Positions 17,970 through 25,714 are shown, numbered from the stretch's first letter. The stretch: DNA of 64,000 nt from Terrimonas ferruginea DSM 30193 (GCF_000425585.1 NZ_AUDS01000008.1:248001-312000); one strand, 5' to 3'. The notes: generated from the letters alone by a model not told the origin. Numbers and translations: made by a program.

Positions 17970-19119
17970 TGGTTACATCGTTTGGATTGAGCCAATCTTC
18001 CAATTTATCTGAAAGCAATTGAAACAGCGAGCGTCGGGCAATTTTGAAGCGGACCTGTATGGTCATGCCTTTTTTTAATTGCCCGGCATATCCATTGTTC
18101 AATTGCAGTTGTGTCTTGTCTAACCGGCACCGGACTTTGAAATAGGGTTGTCCTTCTGTGGTGAATACATCGGGCGAAATTGATTCCACTACTCCTTCCA
18201 CATCACCCCATGCATTGTAATTGAAGGCATCCACCTGCATCTTCACGTTTTGTCCTGTACGGATGAGCGCAATATCTTTTGGCAGCACATAAGCTTCTGC
18301 CAGTAATCCTCCTTCCGGTGATATTTCACCGATCACTTCACCACTTCCAACTACGTTGCCGGGCTGAACGCCTTTCAGCCCCTGCACGGTGCCATCTATT
18401 TGTGCCTTGATTTCATACTGCGCTACATATTCTTCATTGATACCGAGCTGGGCCGACAACTGCTGAAGCTGGTTGTTGAGGTTCGTAAGTTCTGTCTGCC
18501 ACAAACTCTGCTGTTGTTGTTTGATCAGTGCGGCCTCGCTTTGCGCGGAAGTCTTTTCGAAAGATGCTTTATCGTATTCGAGGGCCGATACAGCTTTATG
18601 TTGATAGAGATAAGCAAACCTGTCGAAGTTTTTAACGGCCAGGCTGACCCGGTTGTTCACTTCGGCGAGCCGCTGGAGATAATACCTGTATTGTTGTTGG
18701 TAAACGGCGGACGACAAAGAGTCGTACCGGCCGCTAGTGAGGAATCGCAGATCGTTTACCTGAGCTTCCAATTCTTTATATTGTTGTGCAAGCGCTGCAT
18801 TTTTTTGTTCGAGCGCCGCAGAACGTATTTTCATAAGTGGTTGTCCGGCTTTCACTACGCTATTCTCCTGCACATACAATGAATCGATAACACCATCGGT
18901 ACCGGTTCTGATCTCGTTTCGTTCGGTAAGTGATTTGATGGTTCCACCACTTTTAACGGTTACGTCTGTATGAATAACAAACAAAAGAATAAAACAAGCG
19001 AACACGGTGAAAAGTATCGTCAGATAGATGATACGTGTAGGACGATTGGTCCGTGATAAATGCTGTTCCACCGAATGGGGAATCGCAGCGAGGGGTACTA
19101 TTTTCCGGGCAGATGACAT
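17947..19119 (-). CDS. HlyD-family membrane fusion protein
   Basis: 390 residues. A single membrane segment (IIYLTILFTVFACFILLFVI, about residues 28-48) is followed by a lipoyl-type beta domain (TGTDGVIDSLYVQENSVVKAGQPL), a long coiled coil and a C-terminal beta-barrel (AYVLPKDIALIRTGQNVKMQ). It bridges the ABC transporter and TolC across the periplasm. The gene follows the peptide gene after a strong hairpin and overlaps the transporter gene by 23 bp. Confidence 0.93.
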   Translation of the reverse strand: MSSARKIVPLAAIPHSVEQHLSRTNRPTRIIYLTILFTVFACFILLFVIHTDVTVKSGGTIKSLTERNEIRTGTDGVIDSLYVQENSVVKAGQPLMKIRSAALEQKNAALAQQYKELEAQVNDLRFLTSGRYDSLSSAVYQQQYRYYLQRLAEVNNRVSLAVKNFDRFAYLYQHKAVSALEYDKASFEKTSAQSEAALIKQQQQSLWQTELTNLNNQLQQLSAQLGINEEYVAQYEIKAQIDGTVQGLKGVQPGNVVGSGEVIGEISPEGGLLAEAYVLPKDIALIRTGQNVKMQVDAFNYNAWGDVEGVVESISPDVFTTEGQPYFKVRCRLDKTQLQLNNGYAGQLKKGMTIQVRFKIARRSLFQLLSDKLEDWLNPNDVTNGPTAKK

Positions 19120-19136
19120 AGGAAATTTTGAAAAGA

Positions 19137-19173
19137 ATATAAAGGGATAAACAAGTTGTTTATCCCTTTATAT
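19137..19173 (-). promoter_or_regulatory. Intercistronic 18-bp hairpin (partial terminator) between peptide gene and hlyD
   Basis: Arms of 18 bp (19137-19154 and 19156-19173) are perfect complements around a single base. On the minus strand the stem lies 20 bases after the peptide stop, is followed by TTCTTTTC and ends 17 bases before the hlyD ATG. It should stop or stabilise most transcripts at the peptide gene, giving much more peptide mRNA than transporter mRNA. The structure is seen; the effect is inferred. Confidence 0.8.
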
Positions 19174-19193
19174 ATATTAAGCCTGGTGCGGGC

Positions 19194-19394
19194 TTAGTCG
19201 TTAGCGAGGAAATTCAGATTAAATGCATCACCAAGCATAAAGCTGGTTGATTCACCGTCGTCGTTTGTGTGCTGGAATCCCAGCTGGAAGCCATTACTGA
19301 TGTTGAGCATTCCGTTGTCGCCGCCCAAAATACCACCGATGAAGCCACCGTTTGTTTGTTGTAATTCCTGGGCATTAAGTTCTCTGGTTTTCAT
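19194..19394 (-). CDS. Double-glycine leader peptide (bacteriocin-like export substrate)
   Basis: 66 residues. The leader MKTRELNAQELQQTNGG has the ELxxxELxxxxGG pattern recognised by C39 peptidases, with cleavage expected after Gly17. The predicted mature part of 49 residues begins FIGGILGGDNG and ends NLNFLAND. It has no Lys, Arg or Cys and six acidic residues, so it is strongly anionic, unlike most cationic class II bacteriocins. Two segments alternate hydrophobic and polar residues (NGFQLGFQ and DAFNLNFL), which suggests beta strands. It is first in the operon with HlyD, the C39 transporter and TolC. No immunity gene is recognisable. It may be a toxin, a signal or a surface-acting peptide. 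Confidence 0.85.
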   Translation of the reverse strand: MKTRELNAQELQQTNGGFIGGILGGDNGMLNISNGFQLGFQHTNDDGESTSFMLGDAFNLNFLAND

Positions 19395-19686
19395 AACTTA
19401 AAATTTAGACTGTGATGCCTACTCATTTTGAAAAGGGGTTTTCGGCTTTGTCCCCTGCATGTTCAAAGGCCTCTGAAACATGTGAAGCAGAAACCCAAAG
19501 CCATGCCATACCAACCCTTTCAGAACTATATTTTTTTTTGAAAACCATATCAATTTTGTATTCGTATATCGGCGCCGGACAAGGGTTTCAGCCTGTGCAT
19601 AAAAAAATAATCCCTCTATGAAATCCGGAGGCATCTATGCTTCGTTTATAAGTGGTTCGCTTTTGTTGCAACCAATCATTATAAAT
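19395..19686. other. Upstream region of the peptide gene
   Basis: About 290 bp that must hold the promoter of the peptide operon. I find no exact TAnnTTTG box on the minus strand. Short open frames on both strands here look like chance. A poly-T/poly-A tract (about 19530-19540) is the only notable feature. Confidence 0.4.
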
Positions 19687-19716
19687 AAATAACCCGCTAT
19701 AACAAGCGGGTTATTT
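19687..19716. terminator. Bidirectional hairpin terminator downstream of rtcB
   Basis: 11-bp perfect stem AAATAACCCGC/GCGGGTTATTT with an 8-nt loop. A T-rich tail follows on the plus strand (TGTTTTATT), and the minus strand is AT-rich past it. It lies downstream of rtcB on the minus strand. Confidence 0.75.
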
Positions 19717-19780
19717 TGTTTTATTCATTCTCCTTTAATGTATGAATTGTCCTTTACCAGGAGAGGAGGAAGAAGCATTT

Positions 19781-19855
19781 CTCACATTTTCTCATGGCCC
19801 CGCCGGAGGCGGGCACATTTCCACATTGTTTAATCCGGGTGTGGCCGGATTAAAC
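19781..19855. repeat. 75-bp dispersed repeat, copy 1 (abuts rtcB stop)
   Basis: About 91% identical by eye to 22501-22575 in the same orientation. It contains two hairpins: CCCGCC-GGA-GGCGGG and GTTTAATCCGG/CCGGATTAAAC (11-bp arms). It ends on the base before the rtcB stop triplet. Confidence 0.85.
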
Positions 19856-21274
19856 TCAATCTTCCCTGCTTCCATCTGCCGCCATGCGCACGAGTCGCGG
19901 TTTAAAAGTAGCCACCACATCTACCAGATCTGTTTGTGCAGCCATTACCTGGTGAATATCTTTATATGCCATCGGCGCCTCATCCATTCCACCGCCGATC
20001 AATTCCACTTCATTCGCAACAAGCGCCGCTTTTAATGCTTCTTTTGAAAGATTTTTTACCGCGGCTGTGCGGCTCATCTGACGACCTGCGCCATGAGAAG
20101 CAGAGTTGATCGCATCGGTTTCTCCGCGGCCACGTACCAGGAAACCTGGCGCGGCCATAGATCCGGGAATGATGCCCATTACTCCTCTTGCAGCCGGCGT
20201 CGCTCCTTTGCGGTGTACGATTACTTCTTCTCCATTCAGTTGTTCTTTCCAGGCAAAGTTGTGATGGTTCTCCACTTTCGCCAAGACCTGTGCTCCTATG
20301 GCTGCTGCCATTTTATTATGGATCACTTCGTGGCAGGCAGAGGCGTAATCACCGGCAAGGTTCATCGCTTCCCAGTATTCCTGTCCTTCCTGTGTATCCA
20401 AACCCAGGTAAGCCAGGTTCACTGCTTCGTGTGGTAGCTGACAGATTTTTTTGGCGAGCTGTGTGTAGTGGCCGGCAATGGTTGCGCCGAGTCCGCGTGA
20501 ACCGGAGTGTGTCAGCAATGCAATATAACGTCCTGCCTGTAACTCCATTACCTCATCGGGTTCGGCTAATTCGAGTACACCAAATTCTGCAAAGTGATTT
20601 CCTCCGCCGGATGTTCCCAACTGCGACCAGGCACGGTCTTTCAGATGCTGAACAAAACTGTTCATTCCAAATGAAGCATTATCCAGCACGGCATGTTCTG
20701 CACGCGCAGCTCCTTTGTATCCCTGACCTGCACCGAAGATGGTTTGCGCGATCAGTTCGCGGCGAAACCGGTCTTTATTTTCGTTAAAATAATTTTCCGG
20801 AATATCATATATCGATAACGCCATACGGCATCCGATATCCACGCCCACTCCATAAGGAATAACCGCATTCTTCGTCGCCAACACACCGCCGATCGGCAGG
20901 CCATAACCCGCATGTGCATCGGGCATAAGGGCGCCCGCCACGGCTACCGGTAGTTTAATAGCAGTGTCCATCTGCGCGCGGGCACCCTTCTCGATGAAGC
21001 CTTCTCCATAGATGGCGTAGGTTGGTGGGGTGTTATTTAAAGAAATGATCTTGCTTGGTTCTTCTCTTTCTGCGATCAATGCCGCCGCTACATCTTTCAT
21101 CAAAGGGTCTTCCAATGCAGCTTCCGGGTTTTCCAGTACCCTTTTATATAGCGCGAGCATTTCTTCACGGGTGAATTGATTTCTTTTTTTGTTCGCTTTT
21201 AAGGCTGTTCCCAGTGCCGGTCCCTGAGGGTATCCGAGGTCCAGCAGATCGTCTCCATTGATTCGTTGTGTCAT
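19856..21274 (-). CDS. rtcB: RtcB-family RNA ligase
   Basis: 472 residues with the RtcB signature segments in order: VGVDIGCRM (Mn-binding Cys), LGTSGGGNHFAEFG, LTHSGSRGLG, GMGIIPGSM-type VMGIIPGSMAAPGFL, and SHGAGRQMSR with the His that is guanylylated. RtcB joins 2',3'-cyclic phosphate or 3'-phosphate RNA ends to 5'-OH ends using GTP, repairing RNA cut by toxins or other nucleases. It is divergent from a WYL regulator; two related operator sites lie between them. There is no archease gene beside it. The ATG at 21274 fits the family's length. Confidence 0.95.
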   Translation of the reverse strand: MTQRINGDDLLDLGYPQGPALGTALKANKKRNQFTREEMLALYKRVLENPEAALEDPLMKDVAAALIAEREEPSKIISLNNTPPTYAIYGEGFIEKGARAQMDTAIKLPVAVAGALMPDAHAGYGLPIGGVLATKNAVIPYGVGVDIGCRMALSIYDIPENYFNENKDRFRRELIAQTIFGAGQGYKGAARAEHAVLDNASFGMNSFVQHLKDRAWSQLGTSGGGNHFAEFGVLELAEPDEVMELQAGRYIALLTHSGSRGLGATIAGHYTQLAKKICQLPHEAVNLAYLGLDTQEGQEYWEAMNLAGDYASACHEVIHNKMAAAIGAQVLAKVENHHNFAWKEQLNGEEVIVHRKGATPAARGVMGIIPGSMAAPGFLVRGRGETDAINSASHGAGRQMSRTAAVKNLSKEALKAALVANEVELIGGGMDEAPMAYKDIHQVMAAQTDLVDVVATFKPRLVRMAADGSRED

Positions 21275-21337
21275 CTTCTTCTGTTTTTAATCCGGAAAAA
21301 CATTCATTGTCTTTCACAACACAAAAATGCATACCCA

Positions 21338-21360
21338 GGTACGCAACCGAACTGCGCAGT
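21338..21360. promoter_or_regulatory. Second (degenerate) WYL operator, rtcB side
   Basis: Half-site TGCGCAGT (21353-21360) is exact; GGTACGCA (21338-21345) is a degenerate left half. The 7-bp spacing equals that of the perfect site at 21425. The right half is also part of the 10-bp palindrome ACTGCGCAGT. It lies 64 bp upstream of the rtcB start. Confidence 0.6.
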
Positions 21361-21424
21361 GAAATTAATTGTCAAAAAATCCTTTTTTCGACGGATATAG
21401 ATTAAAAATATTTTCCCGTTTCAC

Positions 21425-21453
21425 TTAACTGCGCAACTGTATTGCGCAGTTAA
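21425..21453. promoter_or_regulatory. Perfect inverted-repeat operator before the WYL gene
   Basis: 12-bp arms TTAACTGCGCAA/TTGCGCAGTTAA around 5 bp, ending 17 bases before the chosen WYL start. The core half-site ACTGCGCA recurs in the site at 21338, so one regulator probably controls both divergent genes. Confidence 0.8.
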
Positions 21454-21470
21454 TGCCTTTTCTTTGTCTT

Positions 21471-22487
21471 ATGGCCGTGAATAAACTTGCATTGTTACGT
21501 TACAACACCATTGATAAATGTCTTTCCAATCGTTATCGCCAGTGGACATTGAATGATCTTATTCAAAAAGTATCTGAGGCGTTGTACGAACAGGAAGGCA
21601 TTAGCTCAGGCGTCAGTAAAAGAACCATACAGGCCGATCTCGAACTGATGCGCAGCAACAAGCTTGGTTACAATGCTCCTATTGTAGTATTGAACCGCAA
21701 GTTTTATACCTATGAGGATGCGCGGTACAGCATCCACCGTTCGCGTGTGACACCGGCAGATATGGAAAAGATGAACGAGATGGTGAGTGTGCTGCAACAG
21801 ATGAGCGGCTTTGATTATTTTAAGGACATGACTGATATTATGGCGAGGCTGCAGAATTCGTTACAGAACGCTGCAGGCAAGAGTCCGGGTTATATTCAGT
21901 TGGAAAATAATCATCGCCTCAAAGGCATCGAACATGTCGGGCCATTGTACCAGGCGATTTTGAAGAAAATCCCGCTGCTCATCCGTTATCAATCCTTTCA
22001 GCAGACAGAGCCGAGAGAGCAGGTTTATCATCCTTATCTGCTTAAAGAGTACCGCAACAGATGGTTCCTGCTGTGCCGGCCAAGGCAAAGCCAACACCTC
22101 CTCACGCTGGCCCTCGACCGCATGATTGATTTCATGGAAATGTCGCCGCGTGATTTTGTTCCTTACGAAGGCGTGGACTTCGAGCGTTATTACGCAGATT
22201 GCATCGGTGTAACGAAAAATAGTAAGGACCGCCCGCAGAAAGTTATTTTAAAAGTTGACAAGGAAACAGCTCCCTACGTATTGACAAAGCCGATTCATCA
22301 TTCACAACAATTATTGCACGAAGAGGAAACGGGCATAATCATCCGTATCGATGTCGTATTGAACTTTGAGCTGGAAAGGGAACTGCTGGGTTTTGGAGAA
22401 TGCATAGAGGTGAAAGGTCCGCTCAGGCTAAAGAAGCGCATGAGCAGCCGGCTGGAACGGGCGGCAAGGCAATACAGGAATGTATAA
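21471..22487 (+). CDS. WYL-domain transcriptional regulator
   Basis: 338 residues. The N-terminal winged helix is WTLNDLIQKVSEAL...SKRTIQADLELMRS (YafY type). The central WYL domain reads IRYQSFQQTEPREQVYHPYLLKEYRNRWFLLC, and a C-terminal WCX part ends with VKGPLRLKKRMSS. WYL domains sense ligands, in some cases nucleic-acid pieces. The start at 21471 is preferred over the ATG at 21453 because the operator arm ends on that upstream ATG. Divergence from rtcB and shared half-sites imply that it controls rtcB and itself, perhaps in answer to RNA damage. Confidence 0.9.
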   Translation: MAVNKLALLRYNTIDKCLSNRYRQWTLNDLIQKVSEALYEQEGISSGVSKRTIQADLELMRSNKLGYNAPIVVLNRKFYTYEDARYSIHRSRVTPADMEKMNEMVSVLQQMSGFDYFKDMTDIMARLQNSLQNAAGKSPGYIQLENNHRLKGIEHVGPLYQAILKKIPLLIRYQSFQQTEPREQVYHPYLLKEYRNRWFLLCRPRQSQHLLTLALDRMIDFMEMSPRDFVPYEGVDFERYYADCIGVTKNSKDRPQKVILKVDKETAPYVLTKPIHHSQQLLHEEETGIIIRIDVVLNFELERELLGFGECIEVKGPLRLKKRMSSRLERAARQYRNV

Positions 22488-22500
22488 ATGTGCAGGCGTT

Positions 22501-22575
22501 TTCACATTTACACATGGCCCCGCCGGAGGCGGGCACATTTACACATTTTTTAATCCGGGCGGGGCCGGATTAAAC
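22501..22575. repeat. 75-bp dispersed repeat, copy 2 (supplies the DinB stop codon)
   Basis: Partner of 19781-19855, same orientation. It holds the same two hairpins. Its last six bases overlap the 3' end of the DinB-like gene, whose TAA stop lies within the repeat. Confidence 0.85.
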
Positions 22576-23049
22576 CTCCCTCTCCCGTAATTCTTTCAGC
22601 AATTGCCTGATTGCTCCGAGGTGATAGGCCATGTGCGGTACAAAGGCCAGCACGCCGGTCTCGAGCTGGACGTCAGACCAATCTTCGCGTTCTTTCACTT
22701 TATCGCGGAAGGCTTCTGCGCGGTCCTCGATCTGCTCCAGTAGTTTCAACCAGTCCTCTTCGTCGAGGTCTTTGGTTTTCCAGCTATCTGGCCATTTACC
22801 CGTGGGTGTTTCACCATTCAAAAATGTCAATGCAAAATCCAGCGCCCAATTAACATGGCCGGCATGCGAAGCAATGCTGATACCGTCTTTGCGCAGCGGC
22901 GTAGACGCTTCCTTACCTGAAAGTTCCTGGAGAGAACGCAAAATTCCCTGACCGGGATCGCGATCGATGATCCAGGTATACTCGCCGGTTCTGCCGATCA
23001 TTATTTCTTCGAAAAGCGTGAGGTAGGCTTTTAATGAAAAAGGATGCAT
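22570..23049 (-). CDS. DinB-like (DfsB/YfiT four-helix) protein
   Basis: 159 residues in a likely four-helix bundle. Candidate metal ligands are the His of ISIASHAGHVNW and the HxxxH-type pair in FVPHMAYHLGAIRQLL near the C-terminus, the pattern of DinB-superfamily proteins, many of which act as thiol-dependent transferases. I chose the ATG at 23049 (MHPFSLKAYLTLFEE); the longer frame depends on a TTG. The substrate is unknown. Its C-terminus lies inside a dispersed repeat. Confidence 0.8.
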   Translation of the reverse strand: MHPFSLKAYLTLFEEIMIGRTGEYTWIIDRDPGQGILRSLQELSGKEASTPLRKDGISIASHAGHVNWALDFALTFLNGETPTGKWPDSWKTKDLDEEDWLKLLEQIEDRAEAFRDKVKEREDWSDVQLETGVLAFVPHMAYHLGAIRQLLKELREREV

Positions 23050-23157
23050 AGGAGTAATAATGGTTTTAGGGATGAACAATTTAATTCATTTCAGACAAAT
23101 AATATTCCCGCATTTGCCCAGGCGCCTGCGATAATGTATTTTGTCCCAAACTTTTCT

Positions 23158-23691
23158 ATGATCGTTCAGTTCACCGGGTTGTCCGGTGCCGGTAAATCTT
23201 CTCTGGCTCAACAACTGCGCCAGATCGCGCAGCCCGGTCACGAAGTAGTGATCGTCGATGGTGATGCCTACCGGCAGACCCTTTGCCGGGACCTCGGATT
23301 TTCAAAAGAAGACCGGATGGAAAATATCCGTCGCCTTGGCGCAGAAGCGGCCAGGCTCGACGCAACCGGTAAGATCATCATCATCGCCGCCATCAATCCT
23401 TTTAATAGTGTAAGAAAAGAGTTGGAAGAAAAATACAACACTCTCACCGTCTGGATTCGCTGCGACATTCCCACTTTAGTGCAGCGCGACACAAAAGGTT
23501 TGTATCGCAGAGCGCTGTTGCCGGAAGATCATCCGGAAAAATTGCACAACCTTACCGGCATCAATGATCCGTACGAATCGCCGGAATCCGCACACCTGAT
23601 CCTCGACACCCATTTACAATCACTGGAAGAGTCGGCGCAGGCACTTTATCATTTTCTATTGGATAAACGCCAAGCCTCCAGCGCTTCGTAA
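23158..23691 (+). CDS. Adenylylsulfate (APS) kinase-like protein
   Basis: 177 residues from the ATG at 23158 (an alternative ATG at 23134 adds eight). FTGLSGAGKSSLAQQL is the P-loop, VDGDAYRQTLCRDLGFS the DGDxxR substrate loop, and TKGLYRRALLPEDHPEKLH with GINDPYESPE the lid region of CysC proteins. The reaction would be ATP + APS giving PAPS, the sulfate donor. This fits the sulfotransferase encoded convergently next to it, whose 3' end overlaps by 43 bp. No ATP sulfurylase or sulfate reduction gene is in the window. It could instead phosphorylate another adenylylated substrate. Confidence 0.85.
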   Translation: MIVQFTGLSGAGKSSLAQQLRQIAQPGHEVVIVDGDAYRQTLCRDLGFSKEDRMENIRRLGAEAARLDATGKIIIIAAINPFNSVRKELEEKYNTLTVWIRCDIPTLVQRDTKGLYRRALLPEDHPEKLHNLTGINDPYESPESAHLILDTHLQSLEESAQALYHFLLDKRQASSAS

Positions 23692-24611
23692 GCTTCTACA
23701 GCAGCAGAAAATTTCTCCGGATCAATAGCCATTTCGCTGTCTCCTTTAAAAGATTCATCGGGATATTTTGCATGGTATTGTGAGCGTTCCTGCCAGATGG
23801 CACGCTGTTCTTCAGTGGGCGTTATTCCAGTAGCCACGCTGATCTTTTCCATCATCGATAGCACGCCCTCGCCATAGTTAACGAGTACGGCATGCTTATC
23901 CTGCTGTGCAATCGCTAAAAAAAGCTGATAATATTTTTCGAGCACCGCACCCATGTATTCTTCTCGGCTTGCCAACTCATCTTTGATATCAAATAGCCGT
24001 GCAGGCGACAATCCCTGCACGGCGTGCATGCCCGGATTTTTTTTCTGCGAACGGATAACGGCCGCCGGTTCGCGGTACAACAGTATCAGCGGCAAGGCAG
24101 GAAACAGCTCGCGGTATTCTTTGTAGTAGAACATGTGCCAACTGTCCGTCTTAATGAAAAAACGTTTTTGTGCGGGATGACGTTGATGCGTATAAAAGTC
24201 AATGGCTGCAGACAACAAAGCCGTGTCCGGTACATTGATATCAATGCCATTTTTCCCCATCAACAATTCATCGAAGAAAGGAACTTCCGACAACACAATA
24301 TTTTCTTTTGATGAGGCAAGCAATTGCGATACCAGCGTGGAGCCGCAGCGCGACACATGAAAGATCAAAGCGCCCGGATCAACCGGGTTCGTATAGGCCT
24401 GCCATTGTTTCAGCGCATCAGCATCGCTCACCGATCGTTTCAACTGCGAATTCTGTGATGCCTGCTGACACATACCTATCGTGCTGTCAAAAAAAGGTTC
24501 GGTAAATTCTTTTTCACCAACATACAACCAACGGCACAAGGCCTGGCCATTGTCTTGCACGAGGCGATAAGGAATCCAGTCGAGGAGCGCGGACTTGCTT
24601 TGCTGATCCAT
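23649..24611 (-). CDS. Sulfotransferase-family protein
   Basis: 320 residues. LIFHVSRCGSTLVSQLL near residue 85 is the 5'-phosphosulfate binding loop (SxxGST type with Cys for Gly), and LILLYREPAAVIRSQKK near residue 175 is the 3'-phosphate binding segment with its Arg and Ser. It transfers sulfate from PAPS to an acceptor hydroxyl or amine. I chose ATG 24611 over the GTG at 24629; it then starts two bases after the PKHD stop, making a Rieske-PKHD-sulfotransferase operon. The acceptor is unknown. Confidence 0.87.
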   Translation of the reverse strand: MDQQSKSALLDWIPYRLVQDNGQALCRWLYVGEKEFTEPFFDSTIGMCQQASQNSQLKRSVSDADALKQWQAYTNPVDPGALIFHVSRCGSTLVSQLLASSKENIVLSEVPFFDELLMGKNGIDINVPDTALLSAAIDFYTHQRHPAQKRFFIKTDSWHMFYYKEYRELFPALPLILLYREPAAVIRSQKKNPGMHAVQGLSPARLFDIKDELASREEYMGAVLEKYYQLFLAIAQQDKHAVLVNYGEGVLSMMEKISVATGITPTEEQRAIWQERSQYHAKYPDESFKGDSEMAIDPEKFSAAVEAYEALEAWRLSNRK

Positions 24612-24613
24612 GA

Positions 24614-25348
24614 TTATAAGTCCGCCCACATGCGGAACAGGTTACTGTGTGTTTGAAGAAGTAATTGTGTTTCGGGTGCCTGCGGTGCGCGTTGATGCAG
24701 CATGGCATGTACCTGGTTGAGTTGAAACAATATCTGCCGTTGCTCCGGTGATTTTACATTGCTTTGAATCCAGGTAACGGCGGCCACACGTTCGCCACTT
24801 GTTACTTCATTCACGCAATGCAGGAACTGACAGGGATAAAGAACGGCGTCACCTTTGGCGGGTTTGAAATTGAATACGCCACCGCCTGTTTGTAATACGA
24901 GTTCACCACCTTCATAAGTTGAAGGATCGCTGAGGAAGATCGTCATGGCGAGATCGGTACGTATGGCCGGGTTGCCCATAACAGGACTATCCACATGCCA
25001 GCCATAGTAACGGCCCGGGCCGTATTTGCTGATCAGCGGAGGAAAGATTTCTCCGGGCAATGCCGCGATCTGGAATAGTGGACTTTGCTGAAGAGCCTGG
25101 TGAATAAGGCTGCGGATTTGTTCGAGTATCGTCGTTTCTCCGGCATCGAGCTGCAGGTTGTTTTTCACCTCTTTTGCGGCCATGCTGGCGGTAAGTTTGC
25201 CGTCAACAAAATTTGCGCGGGAAATAAGGTTCTCGATTAATTCGAGTTCACCCGAACGAAGCAGTGCTGGGATATGAATGAATTGACTCAAGGGAAAGGG
25301 TTTTGGTTCAAAAGAGCGTAATCGTTTTACGCCTAAAAGATACATCAT
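24614..25348 (-). CDS. Fe(II)/2-oxoglutarate-dependent dioxygenase, PKHD (PiuC/YbiX) type
   Basis: 244 residues. YGWHVDSPVM supplies the HxD iron ligands near residue 105, FLHCVNEVTSGERVAAVTWI the distal His and the Arg that binds 2-oxoglutarate, and YEGGELVL is typical of the prolyl-4-hydroxylase-like fold. Members are often linked to iron metabolism; here the neighbours are a Rieske protein and a sulfotransferase. The start ATG at 25348 overlaps the Rieske stop (ATGA), showing coupling. The longer frame to 25399 lies inside the Rieske gene and is rejected. Confidence 0.88.
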   Translation of the reverse strand: MMYLLGVKRLRSFEPKPFPLSQFIHIPALLRSGELELIENLISRANFVDGKLTASMAAKEVKNNLQLDAGETTILEQIRSLIHQALQQSPLFQIAALPGEIFPPLISKYGPGRYYGWHVDSPVMGNPAIRTDLAMTIFLSDPSTYEGGELVLQTGGGVFNFKPAKGDAVLYPCQFLHCVNEVTSGERVAAVTWIQSNVKSPEQRQILFQLNQVHAMLHQRAPQAPETQLLLQTHSNLFRMWADL

Positions 25349-25677
25349 CCCCACCAACTCGCTTGTTCCATTTCCACAAAAACACCGTCTTCTCTCCATT
25401 CCACTTTCCAGCGTTTGAGAAAATATCCTTCACCGCTGGTGTTTCGTCCGGTGCGCATATCGAATTTGTACCGGTGCAGCGGGCAAACAACCTGTCCCAT
25501 GGCATCGATATAACCATCGGCCATGATGCCGCCGGCATGCGGGCATTTATAAGCAAAGGCAAACAGTTCCTCGCCATGGCGACCTATGCAAAAAGTTTTG
25601 CCTTTCACTTTAACCACGGCAATGCGGTTGGTAGCGAAATCAAGTTCGTTGGGATGTTCGGCGATTTTGTGCCACAT
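25345..25677 (-). CDS. Rieske [2Fe-2S] ferredoxin-like protein
   Basis: 110 residues. The cluster motifs are CPHAGG and CPLHRYKF (CxH and CxxH, 16 residues apart), with the surrounding fold of the small nitrite-reductase-NirD/ferredoxin group. It would carry single electrons. The ATG at 25677 (MWHKIAEHP) is preferred; the longer frame needs a TTG. First gene of the operon with the PKHD dioxygenase and sulfotransferase, an unusual partner since 2-oxoglutarate oxygenases do not usually need a reductase. Confidence 0.88.
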   Translation of the reverse strand: MWHKIAEHPNELDFATNRIAVVKVKGKTFCIGRHGEELFAFAYKCPHAGGIMADGYIDAMGQVVCPLHRYKFDMRTGRNTSGEGYFLKRWKVEWREDGVFVEMEQASWWG

Positions 25678-25714
25678 GTGAGGAAAATTCAAACGTAAAA
25701 TTGGAGACCCGAAT

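Noticed and set aside
19419-19634. 71-codon minus-strand frame upstream of the peptide gene, a possible second peptide
   Set aside because: No GG leader, no signal, and its place is where the operon promoter must lie.
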